Numbered from the stretch's first letter, positions 46,572-59,145 are shown. The stretch is DNA of 64,000 nucleotides from Sophora flavescens (GCA_030762895.1 CM061070.1:49398831-49462830), one strand, 5' to 3'. The notes: a model not told the origin generated them from the sequence alone. A program made the numbers and translations.

Positions 46572-49189
46572 TGTGACACCCTTTATCCTGCATGTTATAC
46601 AAAGCGTTAAAAGGTAAAGATATAAAAGTAAAACATGCATTTATTTCATAAAATAAAAACCGCATAGAAAGGACCACATTGTAACATCTCAATGCGGAAA
46701 AACATAAAAAGTTGTAAAAAGATAAAACGTAAACATGAACATCAAAAGCATAAAACATAACCCAATCCCGATGTCATATACAGAGCTGGTATAACTGTTC
46801 CAGAATAAAATCCTCGGAATACAACTGAAACTAAAACTAAAAACAACTACAACTACTGATAAATCCTAACTAGAGTCGTGGCTCCTCAGAGTCACTCCTC
46901 CACTGGCTGCTCACCGTCCTTTGCATAAAAAGATACATGCCAACAACAGAAACAGAAAACGGGGAGTAAGAAAACATATAAACACATCGGCATGGAGATA
47001 GTAAGCAAGATGAACATACATCATATACATAGCATTTTCATCATTAAGCATCAATATATAATTATATCAACATATTAAATCAACCAACGTATGCTATGCG
47101 GTACAACACTACTCCGTTACTCCATTATGCATGTGGATCTAAACTATCGATATTGGCCAGGAAGGCAACTTCGGAGTTACATATCCACATTGGCCAAAAA
47201 GCACCAATGCCGACAGTCCACCAAACCATGAGTGAACCCCTTGAATAGCCAACGTACCCTAACGAGGGTACGTCACTGCGAGGGCGCACGGTTTACCAAA
47301 CCTTGGGTGAGCCACCCGAGACTTGTCCAGATCGCCGTACTCTAGGATGACCTCCCCTATGTTGAACTTCCCCCACTAACAACTTCAACGTATGAATGCA
47401 TGAGCACCACAGCAAACAAGGCAACCATCTCCTTTGCTTGGGCCAATAAGCACCCAAGACTTATCACCAACATCAACGTCAACACCTTAACCCTTCTGGG
47501 TCAAGGCCCCCTTAGCCAAAAAGCACTAAGGTTCAACCCATCAACACCTCGACCAAAAAGCATCGAGGCCACTTTGGCCAAAAAGCACCAAAGCATATCA
47601 ATGTGCGGTAACCCACCGGGCACTGGCTTAAGCAACTTGTTATTCTTGCTTATATTAATTAATATTTAATTAAGTTATCTAATTTGTTGTCATTCGATTG
47701 GTGTATTATTTCATCATTTTGGGACATTTGGGTATAACTACCCTTTAATCCTTTAGTTCACGTCACTGTTCTAATTGGGAGCGCACGGGCGTGCTCCCTG
47801 TTAAGCACAGCCATGCTTCTTGGAGCGTGGTCATACTGACTGGGCAGGTTTGGTTATGTTCTTTAGCCAAAAACTCCATAAACACTCTTAAATCAGTCCT
47901 AGGGTCTAGTCAAGGACCATCAAACATTAACCTCACCTCTCACTAAATTCATGTTTTATAATACTTTTGGGGAAATTATTCCTTTAATTACCGTCTTAAA
48001 AAAGAGCCCTATTTTAACCAATTAGAGTTTTATTAACGTGTTCATCATAAATCACCATACATTCAACCATGGCCTAATCAGCATCATCAAAGTAACAACA
48101 TTCATGACACATTCAACATACCAATTTAACCAATTAATCATGACATAATACATATCATCAAACATATAAATTGGAATTCATCATCATGAACCTTAAAAGA
48201 GTTATAGCAATTAGACATTCATAACTGGCATACCAATAATCAATTAAACATATAATCAAACATGTGATAGGCATCAATTAACAGTTTAACAAACAATACG
48301 GTCATGGGAACCCTTAATCTTACGATACCCCCTTGCCTAATGTTCATACTATCCTTCTCCCCATACTTGGTATGACGATCTAACCTACGGTCACTTTGAG
48401 CGAATCCAAACTTGGTCCACTCGAACGATTCAAAGGATCTTGGTCAAGAACATCAAAGAAAGAAGGAGTAATTAATCCGTAATTCAAGAAAACAAAAGGA
48501 GATCAACAAGGGTTTACAAGATTGCCTTAATTGACACTAATGCACGGTTTATTCTCCAATCGCAAAAGAAAATACCAAGAGTCTTGAGGAGGTTCAAGGG
48601 CAAGGAGAGAAGAGGGTTTCTGACAGCCAAGGATTGAGAGGAAGAGTCAAAATAAGGGTTGTAACTTGTAACCCTCCTGACTCACTTATTTATATTGTCA
48701 GTGAAAAACATCTTTGAGAACTAGACACAGTTGTGTCTATTAGGAGACACAGCTGTGTCTCGACAGACACAGATGTGTCTATCAGGAGACACAGCTGTGT
48801 CCTGGCCAAAAACAACGTGTACGAGAAATAGACACAGATAGTCTATCAGGAGACACAGTTGTGTCTCAGTAGACACAGTTCACGAACAAATATTGAGGCG
48901 CAAGGCCTACTAAATAACTGAAATGGCCAAAACACATAACATAAGACTTGTAGATAATTCTCTTAGATTTGTAACGCATTAAAGATCACCTCAATCGGAC
49001 TTCTAGAACTCGAGATATGGTCAAAACAGTGAAACCGGGTACTAAGACTCTAAAAGGATTGAACCTTTCTAAGGCTAAACTTCCCCAAACATGAACTTAG
49101 ACATCAAGAACAAGCATAACAAGCATATATAAGCTAAGTCTAACATATATTAACATTTATTAACATAGGGTGAAATTCAGGGTGTTACA
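46572..49189 (-). repeat. 5' LTR (right copy) of the Tekay-type element
   Basis: 2618 bp. It matches 40492-43155 with substitutions and indels, including fewer GACACAGCTGTGTC copies (48720-48875). It contains a diverged copy of the AGCACGGCCGTGCT block at 47780-47845. Confidence 0.85.
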
Positions 49190-49194
49190 CTCAC

Positions 49195-50905
49195 CCTCAG
49201 CACTGTCGTGTTGGACCTGCAGGCAAGCACGGTCGTGCTGCCTACTGAGCACGGCCGTGCTCAAATGCGCGCCCTGCTCTAGGTTTCAAGCTGGAGCACA
49301 GGCGTGCTCCTTGTTATGCACAGTCGTGCTCAATAGAGCGTAGCTGTACTAATCTGGGCAGAAAGGGTCAGAAACCCTTTCCCAAATCCTTGGGACAGTT
49401 CATAGATTCAACCTATTGGCTTTTACTAATCCATGAAACATCAGCTTCATTAATCTTAACTGTTCTTATTTAATATTCATATCTTATCATCACGAGGAAT
49501 TAATTCTTTAATCATAGCTTCGTTATTAATGTCCCTAGAACACTCACTAATCAATCCTAGGATCTTTAACTATGCCTTATGAACATAACCTTACCTCTCA
49601 TACTGCATTCATGTCATATGAACAATTGGGAAAACATCCATTAATTCTCATTATCATTATTAACGTATTTTAATGTCTTGACAACATTGTTGGCATTAAC
49701 ATCCTCAACAATCAACACTCTTTAAGAGAACAACATCAAACAACAGCCAATAATGATTATAACTCATTACAACATGACATCAACATTCAACATGTTCATA
49801 ACAGACAACATTCAATAACAAGAACATTCATACCAACAAAAATCAATTAATAACAGTCATGTCAATATCATCATCACAACAATTAACATCATATAACAAA
49901 TAGACATAGAGACATATAAACATGTTATCATACAAACAGTCATATAGGCATTTAATCAAACACTAGGGTCATGGGTTAACCATTCATCTTATGCTACCTC
50001 GTAGCCTACATGTTCATACTAGCCCTTCTCCACATACCCGGTATGAAGATTCCCAAACGATAACGTTGGCAAACTAGACACGTTCCCTCGAGCGGCTCGA
50101 TGAGTTCCTCAAGCCTTGACCAAACAAGAAGGGTAACCAACTAATCCACAATTCAAAAGAAAGGGAAAAGGAGATTAAGGAGGGATAACTACGTTACCTT
50201 AAACGATACTAAGACGCGTAACTTCTCTCCCAAACGGACTCACAAACTCCAAGAACTTCAAGGGGTTCAAGGGAAAACTAAGAAATATGAAGCGAGGCAT
50301 CTATTCTGAGGTTAACAATGTGAGAAATAGGGTTTGGGTCGAGTCTTATGGTATAAATACAAGTTAGGGCATAACGGGCTCCTATTTCAGCCCAAACTGT
50401 ATCTGAGATCGGTATTTTGACCATAACTTGAGCTACAATTTTCAGATTGAGGCATTCTTGGTGTCGTTAGAAAGCTTAGAGAAATATTTACAACTTAAAG
50501 TCTAACGATAGAATCCAAAATCGGACTCTAAGATGGTCAAAAGTTCGATGGAAGTTTAGAGACATATTTTGTAGTTATTTCTAGATTGGATCCTTAGGAG
50601 ATTATGCTAAGATCTTAAGAGATATTCAAAAAGAGGTTTATCCTATATTAATAAGGACTCAAATCTGATTAATTGAGGGACTATAACCTAGGAGATACAC
50701 TATCTTGATTTAAATACTAAATCACATGATATCTCATAATATCTTTCTTAATCACTTATTATTAATAAAAACACATATTATATATTAACATATAAAATCA
50801 CATACAAAATCATATATCCATATAAGATCACACATTAAGGGACACAATGTCATATTAATGCAAATAAACATATATTAAAATACATATTATCATATGTAAT
50901 TATAT

Positions 50906-50969
<64 letters not shown>

Positions 50970-51031
50970 AAAAAATACTACAACACTAATAATCATTACA
51001 TTATCAATTATATAAATAACAATACTAACTT

Positions 51032-51076
<45 letters not shown>

Positions 51077-51077
51077 T

Positions 51078-51109
<32 letters not shown>

Positions 51110-51159
51110 CTAGGCATCCAAAGTAACATATACCCTTATGCGAAAATCAGGGTGTTACA
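49195..51159 (-). repeat. Solo chromovirus LTR (C), right part
   Basis: It resumes after the nested element with more AGCACGGCCGTGCT-type words (49205-49350; an 18-bp perfect palindrome at 49246-49263). It is AT-rich afterwards and includes the microsatellites below. It ends ATCAGGGTGTTACA at 51159 followed by the AACCC target copy. No ORF is supported. Confidence 0.75.
50911..51112. repeat. (AT)n and (AAT)n(AAC)n microsatellites
   Basis: An AT run at about 50911-50965 and an AAT run continuing as AAC at about 51036-51112, both near the end of solo LTR C. Confidence 0.95.
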
Positions 51160-51164
51160 AACCC

Positions 51165-51194
51165 CCCCTTCTTGTGTTAACTTTGGTTATTTCA
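51165..51194 (+). repeat. Copia family B LTR, last bases after the insertion
   Basis: After the AACCC target copy the sequence goes on as a C-run and cttcttgtg, which completes the C-rich U5 end expected of this copia LTR. The exact end is uncertain; ttca at 51191-51194 is the best guess. Confidence 0.5.
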
Positions 51195-51935
51195 TGTTAT
51201 TCTCTTAGGATTTTTATGCTTTTGTTATTCAAGGTTGTCATGAATATGGCAATTCTTGAGTAGTCTTTTTATTTCTAGGAATTGGGGCTATGCCCAAGAC
51301 TTGTTTTATGTTATGAATTGATGTTTTCCCTTTGTTAATTCCAATTTGCTTTTGATTTAATTCCTATTGCATGAGTTACTTGTGAATTTGGTGCGCACTT
51401 ATTTGCATGTGATAGATATTCTAAGGATGAACCTAGCGGTGAACTTAGGTATTGGATCTATAGGGATTGAACTTAGGACTTAAATCACGAGTTAGAAGCG
51501 GTCATTCGAGGGTTCATTGAATTGTCACGAATCTTAATGGGTTCAATTTAAATACAATTACCACGAGAGTAGAGGTTGGTTTAATTGGGCATGGTTCTTG
51601 TATCTCGAGAGGGAACATTAACTTATTTAGGATAAATTCACCTTCAAAGCAATTTTGATAATTAACAAGAGGGGTAGTGAATTTAGTAGCATGAGCAGTC
51701 TTGTTGGTAACCCAATTCCTGGAAATCTCTTTTCATATTTAAAAATCCGAAAAATATTTGGTTTCTTTTATTGTTTATTTTATTTTCTTGAAATCTATTC
51801 ACACCTATTTCGCAGTCTAAATAGTTGTTTAATTTGTGAAGTGACACTTGGTTTCCTAATCCCTGAGTTTGATACTCGGTTTCTCACCGTTTTATTATTA
51901 CTTGCTTCGATCCGGTACGCTTGTCGGAGCCTATC
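51195..51935 (+). repeat. Athila-type LTR fragment, U5 side
   Basis: Plus orientation. The part at 51865-51930 (gatactcggtttctcaccg... ttgcttcgatccggtacgcttg) resembles the U5 end of Athila-type LTRs, including the reverse complement of 25459-25540 in outline. It breaks off at about 51935 before any TG...CA end. The rest is unique AT-rich sequence without a supported ORF. Confidence 0.45.
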
Positions 51936-52826
51936 AGTCCCCGAGAGGGGGAACCCCGAGTCCTGAGTCATCCACGAATGATCCCAGTGGGCCATCTACA
52001 TGGTCTGGATCCGAGATACAAAACATATATGTACAAACACACAACAAAAGAAAAAGGGATAAGAAACCATATAACATCAAACGTGGAAAGGGTTTAGCAA
52101 CATTTAATTTTATAACAGCACACTAAACATCTTTCTCCAAAAATATAAGTATCTATATATATCACAAATCATCCTCGATCCACATCTAATATATTTCCTC
52201 TACCCTCCATCATGATGCAATGCAAATGCTGTAAAAATCATCTCATCAGGTATCGGCCATATCCGGATATCACATCAATAGAATCGACACGTCCCAGAGT
52301 CCCCGGTGCACACCCTCGTCCGCGGATGGAGGAAGGCCATGCAAAGCAATGGCATTATAGCTGAACAATCCGGTGCATACCTCTGAACCACGGCCAAGGT
52401 GCTCATGCAACGCATGAACTATAGCTGCAACTAAAATAAAATAATGTTTGGGACGGTCCATCGTTAGCCTAACCCCGGGAATTCTCCCTCTGAGGAATAG
52501 GCCCCTACGACCGTGTTTCAGGTCCACCAGACCATGTTTCAGGTCACCCCCCAGTGCCCTAACCGCTTATCATAATCTCATAGATATCCTCAATAAAATC
52601 TCATCTCATCAATCTCATCATCATATCTCAGTAATCATCTCGGTTAGGCTACTAACACATATAATATGAATTCCCCAAAACATCATCATGTCTCAACATA
52701 ACTTATCATTTACTCAACCTCTAAGAACAATCATAACACTCATCATGTCATTAAAATTATGTCATCATTTATCAACATCATCATCATTACTATTGTGTCA
52801 TTATTTCCAAAATAATAAATACCAAA

Positions 52827-52886
<60 letters not shown>

Positions 52887-54359
52887 TAAACACTTTGAAA
52901 AATAATTACAACACTTATGATATCATACATCAAGTACCAAGTTCAAGTCAACCAGTCAAACAGACAATCATCATGTAATAAAATAATGTATTTATCGTGG
53001 CGACGATAAATGTACAATTTCTATATCATCATTGGTACCACTAGGTAATCCCCAATGTGATATGTACATTGTCCGTTACTCGTTCTCGTGTAGGGTTTGG
53101 GTCACCCTACGCCATTATCGAATTAAATACAACCGTGTCGTTTTCGACGTTAAATAGTTTCTTTCCCCCACCTAAGAGTCGCGTGCTAAACGGAACGAGA
53201 CGAATCGAACTAAAACGAAGCGTCCTCAAACTCCACCATTCTGTCTCGCCTAGAAACAGGTCCCCGAAGTTCTGATATTCCTCCTAAACATCACATTTGA
53301 AAGGCACAAAGTAAGGAACTCAAAAAATACAGTAACATTGGTAAAGCAGCCACAGTTCTGGGTCAATATCTCAAGATCTAGACCTCTCTTTAAAACTTTG
53401 ACCATTGAGTTTAAATAACTACCTTTCTTTTACCTTCTCAAAATATTTCAGCTTGGTCCAACGGTGAACGAGCCTGGATCGAACCTTCCAATGTGACTGG
53501 TCAGGAGCTACTCGGGTTGGGTTTTCCTTCTTCTTATGAGTTGAATAACTCTCACTTTGAGCAAAATACAGAAATTTCAACCGCTGGATATGAAGAACTA
53601 CCAATCTAGGACCTCTCTATGAAATTTGAACAAGATCCAACGGTGGGAGAAGGTCTGGTGATGGCTTTTCGGAAGATGTTCCAGCTCAAAAATGGTGGTT
53701 AGGCTCTTGGTAGCCTTCCTCACTCTCAAACTCTATCTCTCTCTCTATAGTTCTCTCCCTCTCTCTCTTTGGAACTCTATGGTTTCTGCTATGGCTTCTC
53801 TCTAAGGGCTGCTCTTTGTATTTGTTTCAAAAATGGTTCAAATGAGGGGTTGAACCACTCTTTTTTTTTTCAAAGGCTGAGCCTGGGCGCTCAGCTCCCC
53901 TTCACCAGCACCCAGCGCTGGGCTTGCGTTCAGGGGCCCTGCATGCGTGACACGTGGCAGGGCAGAGCAGTGGCTGGGCACTCAACGCCACCTCCCAGCG
54001 CTCAGCGCCAGCCTTCTGGCAGCCACACTGATTTCGCGCATTTCGTCGCGTTCTGATCTCGTTCGAAGTCCGATTGATCCCAAATTTGTGATGTAGGCTC
54101 ATTAAGACCTAATGAACAACATCCAACCATCAAAAAGACCTAATCTCATCTCTAACTCCTAAATTCTTATTCCACACTCAAACATCTCAAAGACGCTAAC
54201 CGGAAAACCCTAATTGGTCTCTACATTCAAATTCTCCCGAAAAAGCTGCGTACTTAACATGCAAAGGTCCCTATGCCTCAAACTACATCTCAACTATATA
54301 ATCCAAGTCCTAACCCTAATCCTCATACATAAACTATACATAAAATACTGGATGTTACA
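51936..54359 (-). repeat. Chromovirus-type LTR fragment
   Basis: It ends GGATGTTACA at 54359, an LTR-like end on the plus strand, and has the look of a minus-oriented chromovirus LTR. It includes a microsatellite, a CT-rich stretch (53720-53800) and a GC-rich block of AGCGCT/GGGCGCTCAGC words (53880-54020). The left end is missing. No internal region, primer site or ORF is seen. Assignment below gypsy level is uncertain. Confidence 0.45.
52828..52883. repeat. (AAT)n microsatellite
   Basis: About 18 AAT units inside the chromovirus-type LTR fragment. Confidence 0.95.
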
Positions 54360-55381
54360 AATATCACCTCCCTTGTAGACACTTGGAAATCACATCTAGG
54401 AAACACCACAAAAGATATCACCTCTCTTGCAAACTTGGCATAGAAAAGAAGGGTTTGAGTCACACGACTCTTACCAACAAAATACACTCTTAATAGTGTT
54501 GATTAAACAAATTGAAGAACAAGTACAATAACACCTATATGGTGTGTAGAACTCTCAAGATAATATGGTCAAAGTGATTGTGCAAGAGAAATAGTAGAGA
54601 ATATGTTTATCAGAGTTTTTAGCACAGAGAAATAGTAGAGCTCTGTCTATGATGGCTGCCTAAGTTTTCTTTTATAAGTGAGAAGTGTTGGTCCAAAGAA
54701 AATAGGTCAAGCCTCATTAAAATTCATTTTTATCGCAGCATAATCGATTATTACATTCTCATAATCGATTATTTAAACCAATTTCAGGAAACACTCACTT
54801 TGACAAAATAGGCATAATTGATTATACTAATTGATTACGGGTCCACTGACTTTCATATAAAAAGCCATAATCGATTATAGGGTTTATGATTAAAGCTCGG
54901 TGAAAGCCAGAAATGGCATAATCGATTATACATATTATATAATAGATTATTCTAATTCAAATTCAAAACTTAACGGCTTTAATATCTTAATTACTCATTA
55001 AACTCATTTAAAGTCTTTTAATCTAGACTCATAATCGATTATTGGATTACCATAATCGACTATGGCACGCATAAATTTGAATTTGAAAACCTTAACAATT
55101 AAGAAAATGATTGCCCATTAAGAACCAATTAATTGTCAGTTTTAAGCACATGTTAATTATTTTAAGCACATGTTAAATCTTTAAAGCACATGTTAAATGT
55201 GTGTGTGTGAGACCAATATTAAGTCGAGAACTCTACTTACCATTTACACACTTTTCTAAAACAATCAATACAAATACTGAAATTCCCATTTTGCCCCTTG
55301 TGCTTGCTTGCTTTATGACTTTCCACTTTTTGCTATTTAGTCTTTCTGTACCTTTTTCTTTTGTCAATCATCAAAACAAAG
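54360..55381 (-). repeat. Copia family A-like LTR fragment
   Basis: The reverse complement matches 24540-25458 in order: accatataggtgtt..., gtaagagtcg..., and several ATAATCGATTAT palindromes (54720-55070). It is diverged from that copy and cut at both ends, by the LTR end at 54359 and by LINE sequence at about 55382. Confidence 0.65.
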
Positions 55382-56431
55382 TACCTGTCAAGGCATATAT
55401 TTACAAAGCATACTTTGGACCACTATTTTCACTAGCTCCACTCTACCCATGATTGAGAGCAGTGACCCTTTCCAAGCAGCTAGCTTGCTAAGGACTTTGT
55501 TTGTAATAGGTTGTAGCTGAGTCCTAGTTGGTTTACCTTTGAAGATGGTAACTCCAAGATAATTAAAAGGCAAGGAGCAAGCAAAAAAACCAAGAATTGC
55601 AGATAAGTTTGCTAACTTTCTAGGATAGATTGGCCCTGAGTAGATTCTGCATTTGTTCTGATTTAGATGTTGTCCTGAAGTGTTGTTGTAATCATTGATA
55701 AGCTTCACTAAAACATCTAGATTTTTCTTATCGCCTTTACAAAAAACCAAAACATCATCAGCATATAGGACATGACTAGGAGCTGAATAGTTTTTTGGAC
55801 CTGAATACGTCTTTAACAAACCAGCTTGAACAAGGTGTGAGATGGCGCTGAAAACATCTTCAGTCAAGCAAACTTTATGTGCCTATATTTTCCAAATCTT
55901 CTTTCCTGATGAGAAATGAGATTAGGGGTAGGTAAAGCTAACCTGTCAGCTAGGATATTTGTTATTATTTTGAATTGGAAGTTGGCTAATGCTATTGGCC
56001 TGAAGTCTTCTATATATTATATCAGCTCCTTTGGTTTTTGGAATAAGGACCACATAATTGGAGTTCAAATTAGGAAAAAACCACCCTTGAACAAAGAATT
56101 GTCTCACCTCCGTGCAGACATCCAGACCAGTGGCATCCCAATACTTATGATAGAAGCAACCACCAAAGCCATCTGGACCTGGAGCACCATCCCCATTCAT
56201 AGCAAACACTGCTTCTTTGATTTCCAAGTCAGGAGGGATTTTAGTCAAGATTTCATTATCTAGATTAGAAATAGAATGTGGGACAACAGTGGCAATGAGA
56301 TCATTCTCCACACACTCATTATCAGTAGCCTGTGAAAGAAGTTGGTGTTTCTGTCCCCATTGCAATGCCAATTAACTCTTGATTTCTCTTTCCGGAACTC
56401 CTGTTCAAAATTGAGGGCTTGCTGTAATTCC
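55382..56431 (-). pseudogene. LINE 1 reverse transcriptase, internally deleted and 3' truncated
   Basis: Minus strand, after the endonuclease part. A TAG ends the endonuclease frame at about 56432. The sequence goes on with VNWHCNGDRNTNFFHR, a frame change, PPDLEIKEAVFAMNGDGAPGPDGFGG and NLNSNYVVLIPKTKGAD, then another shift into ..ALANFQFKIIT. About 0.5 kb that should hold the QRGF and KAFD blocks is missing. The frame at 55867-55388 resumes at EDVFSAISHL with SHVLYADDVLVFCKG (the catalytic YADD) and GQHLNQNKCRIYSG, LPFNYLGVTIFKG and AAWKGSLLSIMGRVELVKIV. It stops at copia LTR sequence, so the C-terminal zinc-binding and RNase H domains are absent. Confidence 0.85.
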
Positions 56432-56433
56432 AG

Positions 56434-57426
56434 CTATGCTACAGTTTCTTGCTGAATTAGTTCCCCAGAAGGCCCCATATCATTACTTTCCTGTTGATCT
56501 TTGTCCACAGCCTCCATAGCAGAGTTAACTCTTAAGTGAATGTTACCAAAAACTGTATGATTCCAGACCTTTAACTCAGCCTTGACTTGTTTGAGTTTTT
56601 GAGACAAAATGAACATGGGACACCCAAAAACAGGTTTGTTCCAAGTCTCCTGTATAAGCCTTTTGCAATCAGGATGGTTGATCCATATCTTGTGGAATTT
56701 AAAGGAAGATGGGAAAGAATGGACACCTTTTCTAGCATCTAGCAAAGGGGGAAAATGATCAGATTTTCTTCTGATCAGAGTGCAACAAGAAGAAGTTGAC
56801 CCAAATTTTAACCAGTCCTCATTACATATACACATGTCTAACCGTTTCTCGGTAAAGGCAGCACCTCTCCTACCATTGCTCCAAGTGTATTCAGCACCCT
56901 TGGTCAATAGATGAGTCCGGACTCCAATATCAAAAAAAGTTTTGAAGTCCTCACATGATTGCCTTGGAGGAAGAGTGGAGCCTCCAACCTCATTAGAACC
57001 TAAAACAGTATTGAAATCTCCTATTAGACACCAAGGCCCAGGATGTCTATTTTGTAATTCATTGATTTCATTCCAGAGCCTCCTTCTCACTAAATATGCA
57101 GTGCTGGCATACACTGCACTGATGAAGACAGTCTGAGTGTCAATAATGACTGAGAAGGAAACTTGTTGTGCAGAACTAGCAATGACAGTAGGGGAAAATT
57201 GGCTGCTGCAAAGCCCCCAAATGCTAGGAATGGAATTATTTCTTTCATTCAAAACGAAGGGTTTGAGGCCAAGCTGGTTCCAAAAGGAAGAAGGAACATC
57301 TTCAATGTTTATCCAAGGTTCTGCTAAGAACAAGAAATCAGGCCTATTTGTTGTGCTTAGTTTCTTCAATACTGATCTAGGGTCAGTATTTCCTATGCCT
57401 ATACAATTCTAGAATAAAATCTTCAT
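56434..57426 (-). pseudogene. LINE 1 endonuclease domain (APE-type)
   Basis: Minus strand, ATG at 57426 (MKILF, TAG, NCIGIG). This is the apurinic-like endonuclease that nicks target DNA for L1-type retrotransposition. Visible parts: PDFLFLAEPW (Glu), CLIGDFNTVL (the DFN block), AEYTWSNGRRGAA, RLDMCICNEDW and RRKSDHFPPLL (the SDH block). All expected catalytic positions are present. The long frame 57369-56434 is open, but the early TAG and the TAG at its end break ORF2. Just upstream (57427-57560) the same strand has a short open tail (DDVIIEDVPHDVVDLFNSP), of unknown identity. Confidence 0.85.
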
Positions 57427-57589
57427 CAAACATAGAGTTGAGGCATCAGCTTGGAACTCAGCTTCACCTGCTGAGATATCATCATTCAAATACTTGCTTG
57501 GATCCGTAGGGGAGTTAAAAAGATCAACAACATCATGAGGCACATCTTCAATAATCACATCATCAAATTTTTTAAAGCAAATTGGTATA

Positions 57590-59145
57590 CAAAGGCATCA
57601 CTATAATGCAAGACATCCCAACTACGTTGTCACCTCAAGCATTATCCATCATTTGCAGCATACCAAAAATATTATTGAATAAAGGAAAAAAAATTAAAGT
57701 ATACAAAGTCATGGGGGGCATCAACCTCACCCATGAGGCAAACAATCATATAAATGTATAATTTGGTAAACCAATCCTATTCCTAAAGAATTCATCCTTA
57801 ACAAAAGAAGAAATAGAATTCCACTAACACAAACCATTAATACTAGTACCATAGTTTGCCAACAAGTCTGTACAAGTATTACCCTCTCTAAATACATGAG
57901 AGAAAACAAAAGACATTTTCCTAGAAAGGCTAATTGCATTTAGTTATCTATTCCTTAGATACCAAGGAACCATAGAAGGAGAAGAGAAGGCGGCTATGAC
58001 TAAAGTAGAGTCACTCTCCAACCACAGATGATGCTATCCTTTGCTATAGGCAGTCTCAATAGCAAATATGACTCCCATAATCTTAGCATGAAAAGCATGA
58101 GAAACACCAATGTTTAAGGTAAAGCAACCAATTATAGCAGCATGCTTGTCCTTGAACAAGCCTCCACAAGCAGCAACACTAGGGGAACCCTTAGCAGAAC
58201 CATCAGTATTGCATTTGAGCCAATTGTAGCTTGGGTCTTTCTAAATGACTTCAATAATAATAGGGGCTCTGTTCAACTTTGAATCAACTGAAAATTTACG
58301 TAGAATCTGTTTTTCAGCTTCTATTTGAAAGGAATAACCATGAGAAAGATTACCAGCCAAGGACACAAAGGATCTGGCCAAACTAATTGCAGACCAGACA
58401 GTTACATTCCTTCCATGAAATCTAGGTTGGTTCCTGCTTAACAAAATGTACCACAATGAATTGGCAATGCTAGAGATAGCTATGTTAAGAACCTGGGAGC
58501 TCCAGCTTTGTTGACATAACAACAAGACATAATAGATAGAGGATGAATCTATGCCAAAGCCAAGGCAAGAACCCAGCCAGCTCCATACTTCTCCAGCAAA
58601 GTTGCACCGGAAGAATAAGTGTTCAGTTGTTCCAGCTACAGCACAACACAAACTACACATGGAAACAACACAGCAACCCCTAGCAGCCAACTTGACATAT
58701 GTTGGAACTTTGTCATGCAAAATTCTCCAAATTTGGAATGATATGGAGGGAGGAACTGCACTGCACCAAATCAAGCTGCCCCAGTGTACCTTAGGACCAC
58801 TAGGATTGATCATTGCATAAGCATCCTTAAAGCATAAAGAACCTGAATCCGAAGCACACAAAATTTGCTCATTAGGATAGGATACCGCTAGGATAGTATA
58901 GTGCTCAATTTCAACAGCCATAACAGCATACTTCTGAAGGACAAATTCAGGGACAAACCATCTCCCCTCCTGTATGAAATCATAAACCTTAGCTTGTAGG
59001 TGCTGATGGAGATTAGGAGGAATGTTAAGAAGATCCACCACTGGCATGGAGAGCCAAGTATCAGTCCAAAAATTGACAGAACAACCATCACCAAGAAACC
59101 ATCTAGTGTTATCAAGAACACTTGGGATATGATTCTTCAAACCAA
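57590..59145 (-). pseudogene. LINE 2 C-terminal zinc-binding region and RNase H
   Basis: The minus-strand frame at 59140-58241 is open for 299 codons: RWFLGDGCSVNFWTDTWL, then VHWGSLIWCSAVPPSISFQIWRILHDKVPT, and CSLCCAVAGTTEHLFFRCNFAGEVW, the zf-RVT Cys/His cluster. After a stop at 58240 comes LKCNTDGSAKGSPSVAACGG, IFAIETAYSKG and LWLESDSTLVI, then REGNTCTDLLANYG. These are the Asp, Glu, Asp and final Asp blocks of a plant-type RNase H, which L1 lineages of plants have acquired. Two stops lie in it. The region ends near a T-rich stretch at about 57565, a possible remnant of the poly(A) tail on the other strand. Confidence 0.8.

Larger units (their letters stand above)
40492..49189 (-). mobile_element. 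Tekay-type chromovirus, protease to chromodomain, gag deleted
   Basis: Complete ends with perfect CTCAC target duplications (40487-40491 and 49190-49194). LTRs are 40492-43155 and 46572-49189. The interior 43156-46571 is 3.4 kb. The primer site beside the right LTR and the PPT with a TTCGAGGACGAAATTT block beside the left LTR show minus orientation. Pol order from 46379 down to 43194 is protease, RT, RNase H, integrase, chromodomain-like tail, all with frame breaks. Gag is absent: the protease-like frame starts within about 200 bp of the primer site. The LTRs differ by several percent plus indels, so this insertion looks older than the one at 9604. Confidence 0.85.

Noticed and set aside
41691..49263. 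Transcription terminator hairpins
   Set aside because: GC-rich palindromes of this kind would suggest terminators in bacteria. Here they are repeated family-specific words within plant LTRs, without T-runs after them.
52688..52978. ORF with a poly-Ile run
   Set aside because: It is a translation of the AAT microsatellite.
53769..54102. Two overlapping ORFs in a GC-rich patch that could be a gene exon
   Set aside because: The patch consists of AGCGCT-type repeats near the end of an LTR fragment, as in other LTRs here. No splice-linked neighbours or known domain.
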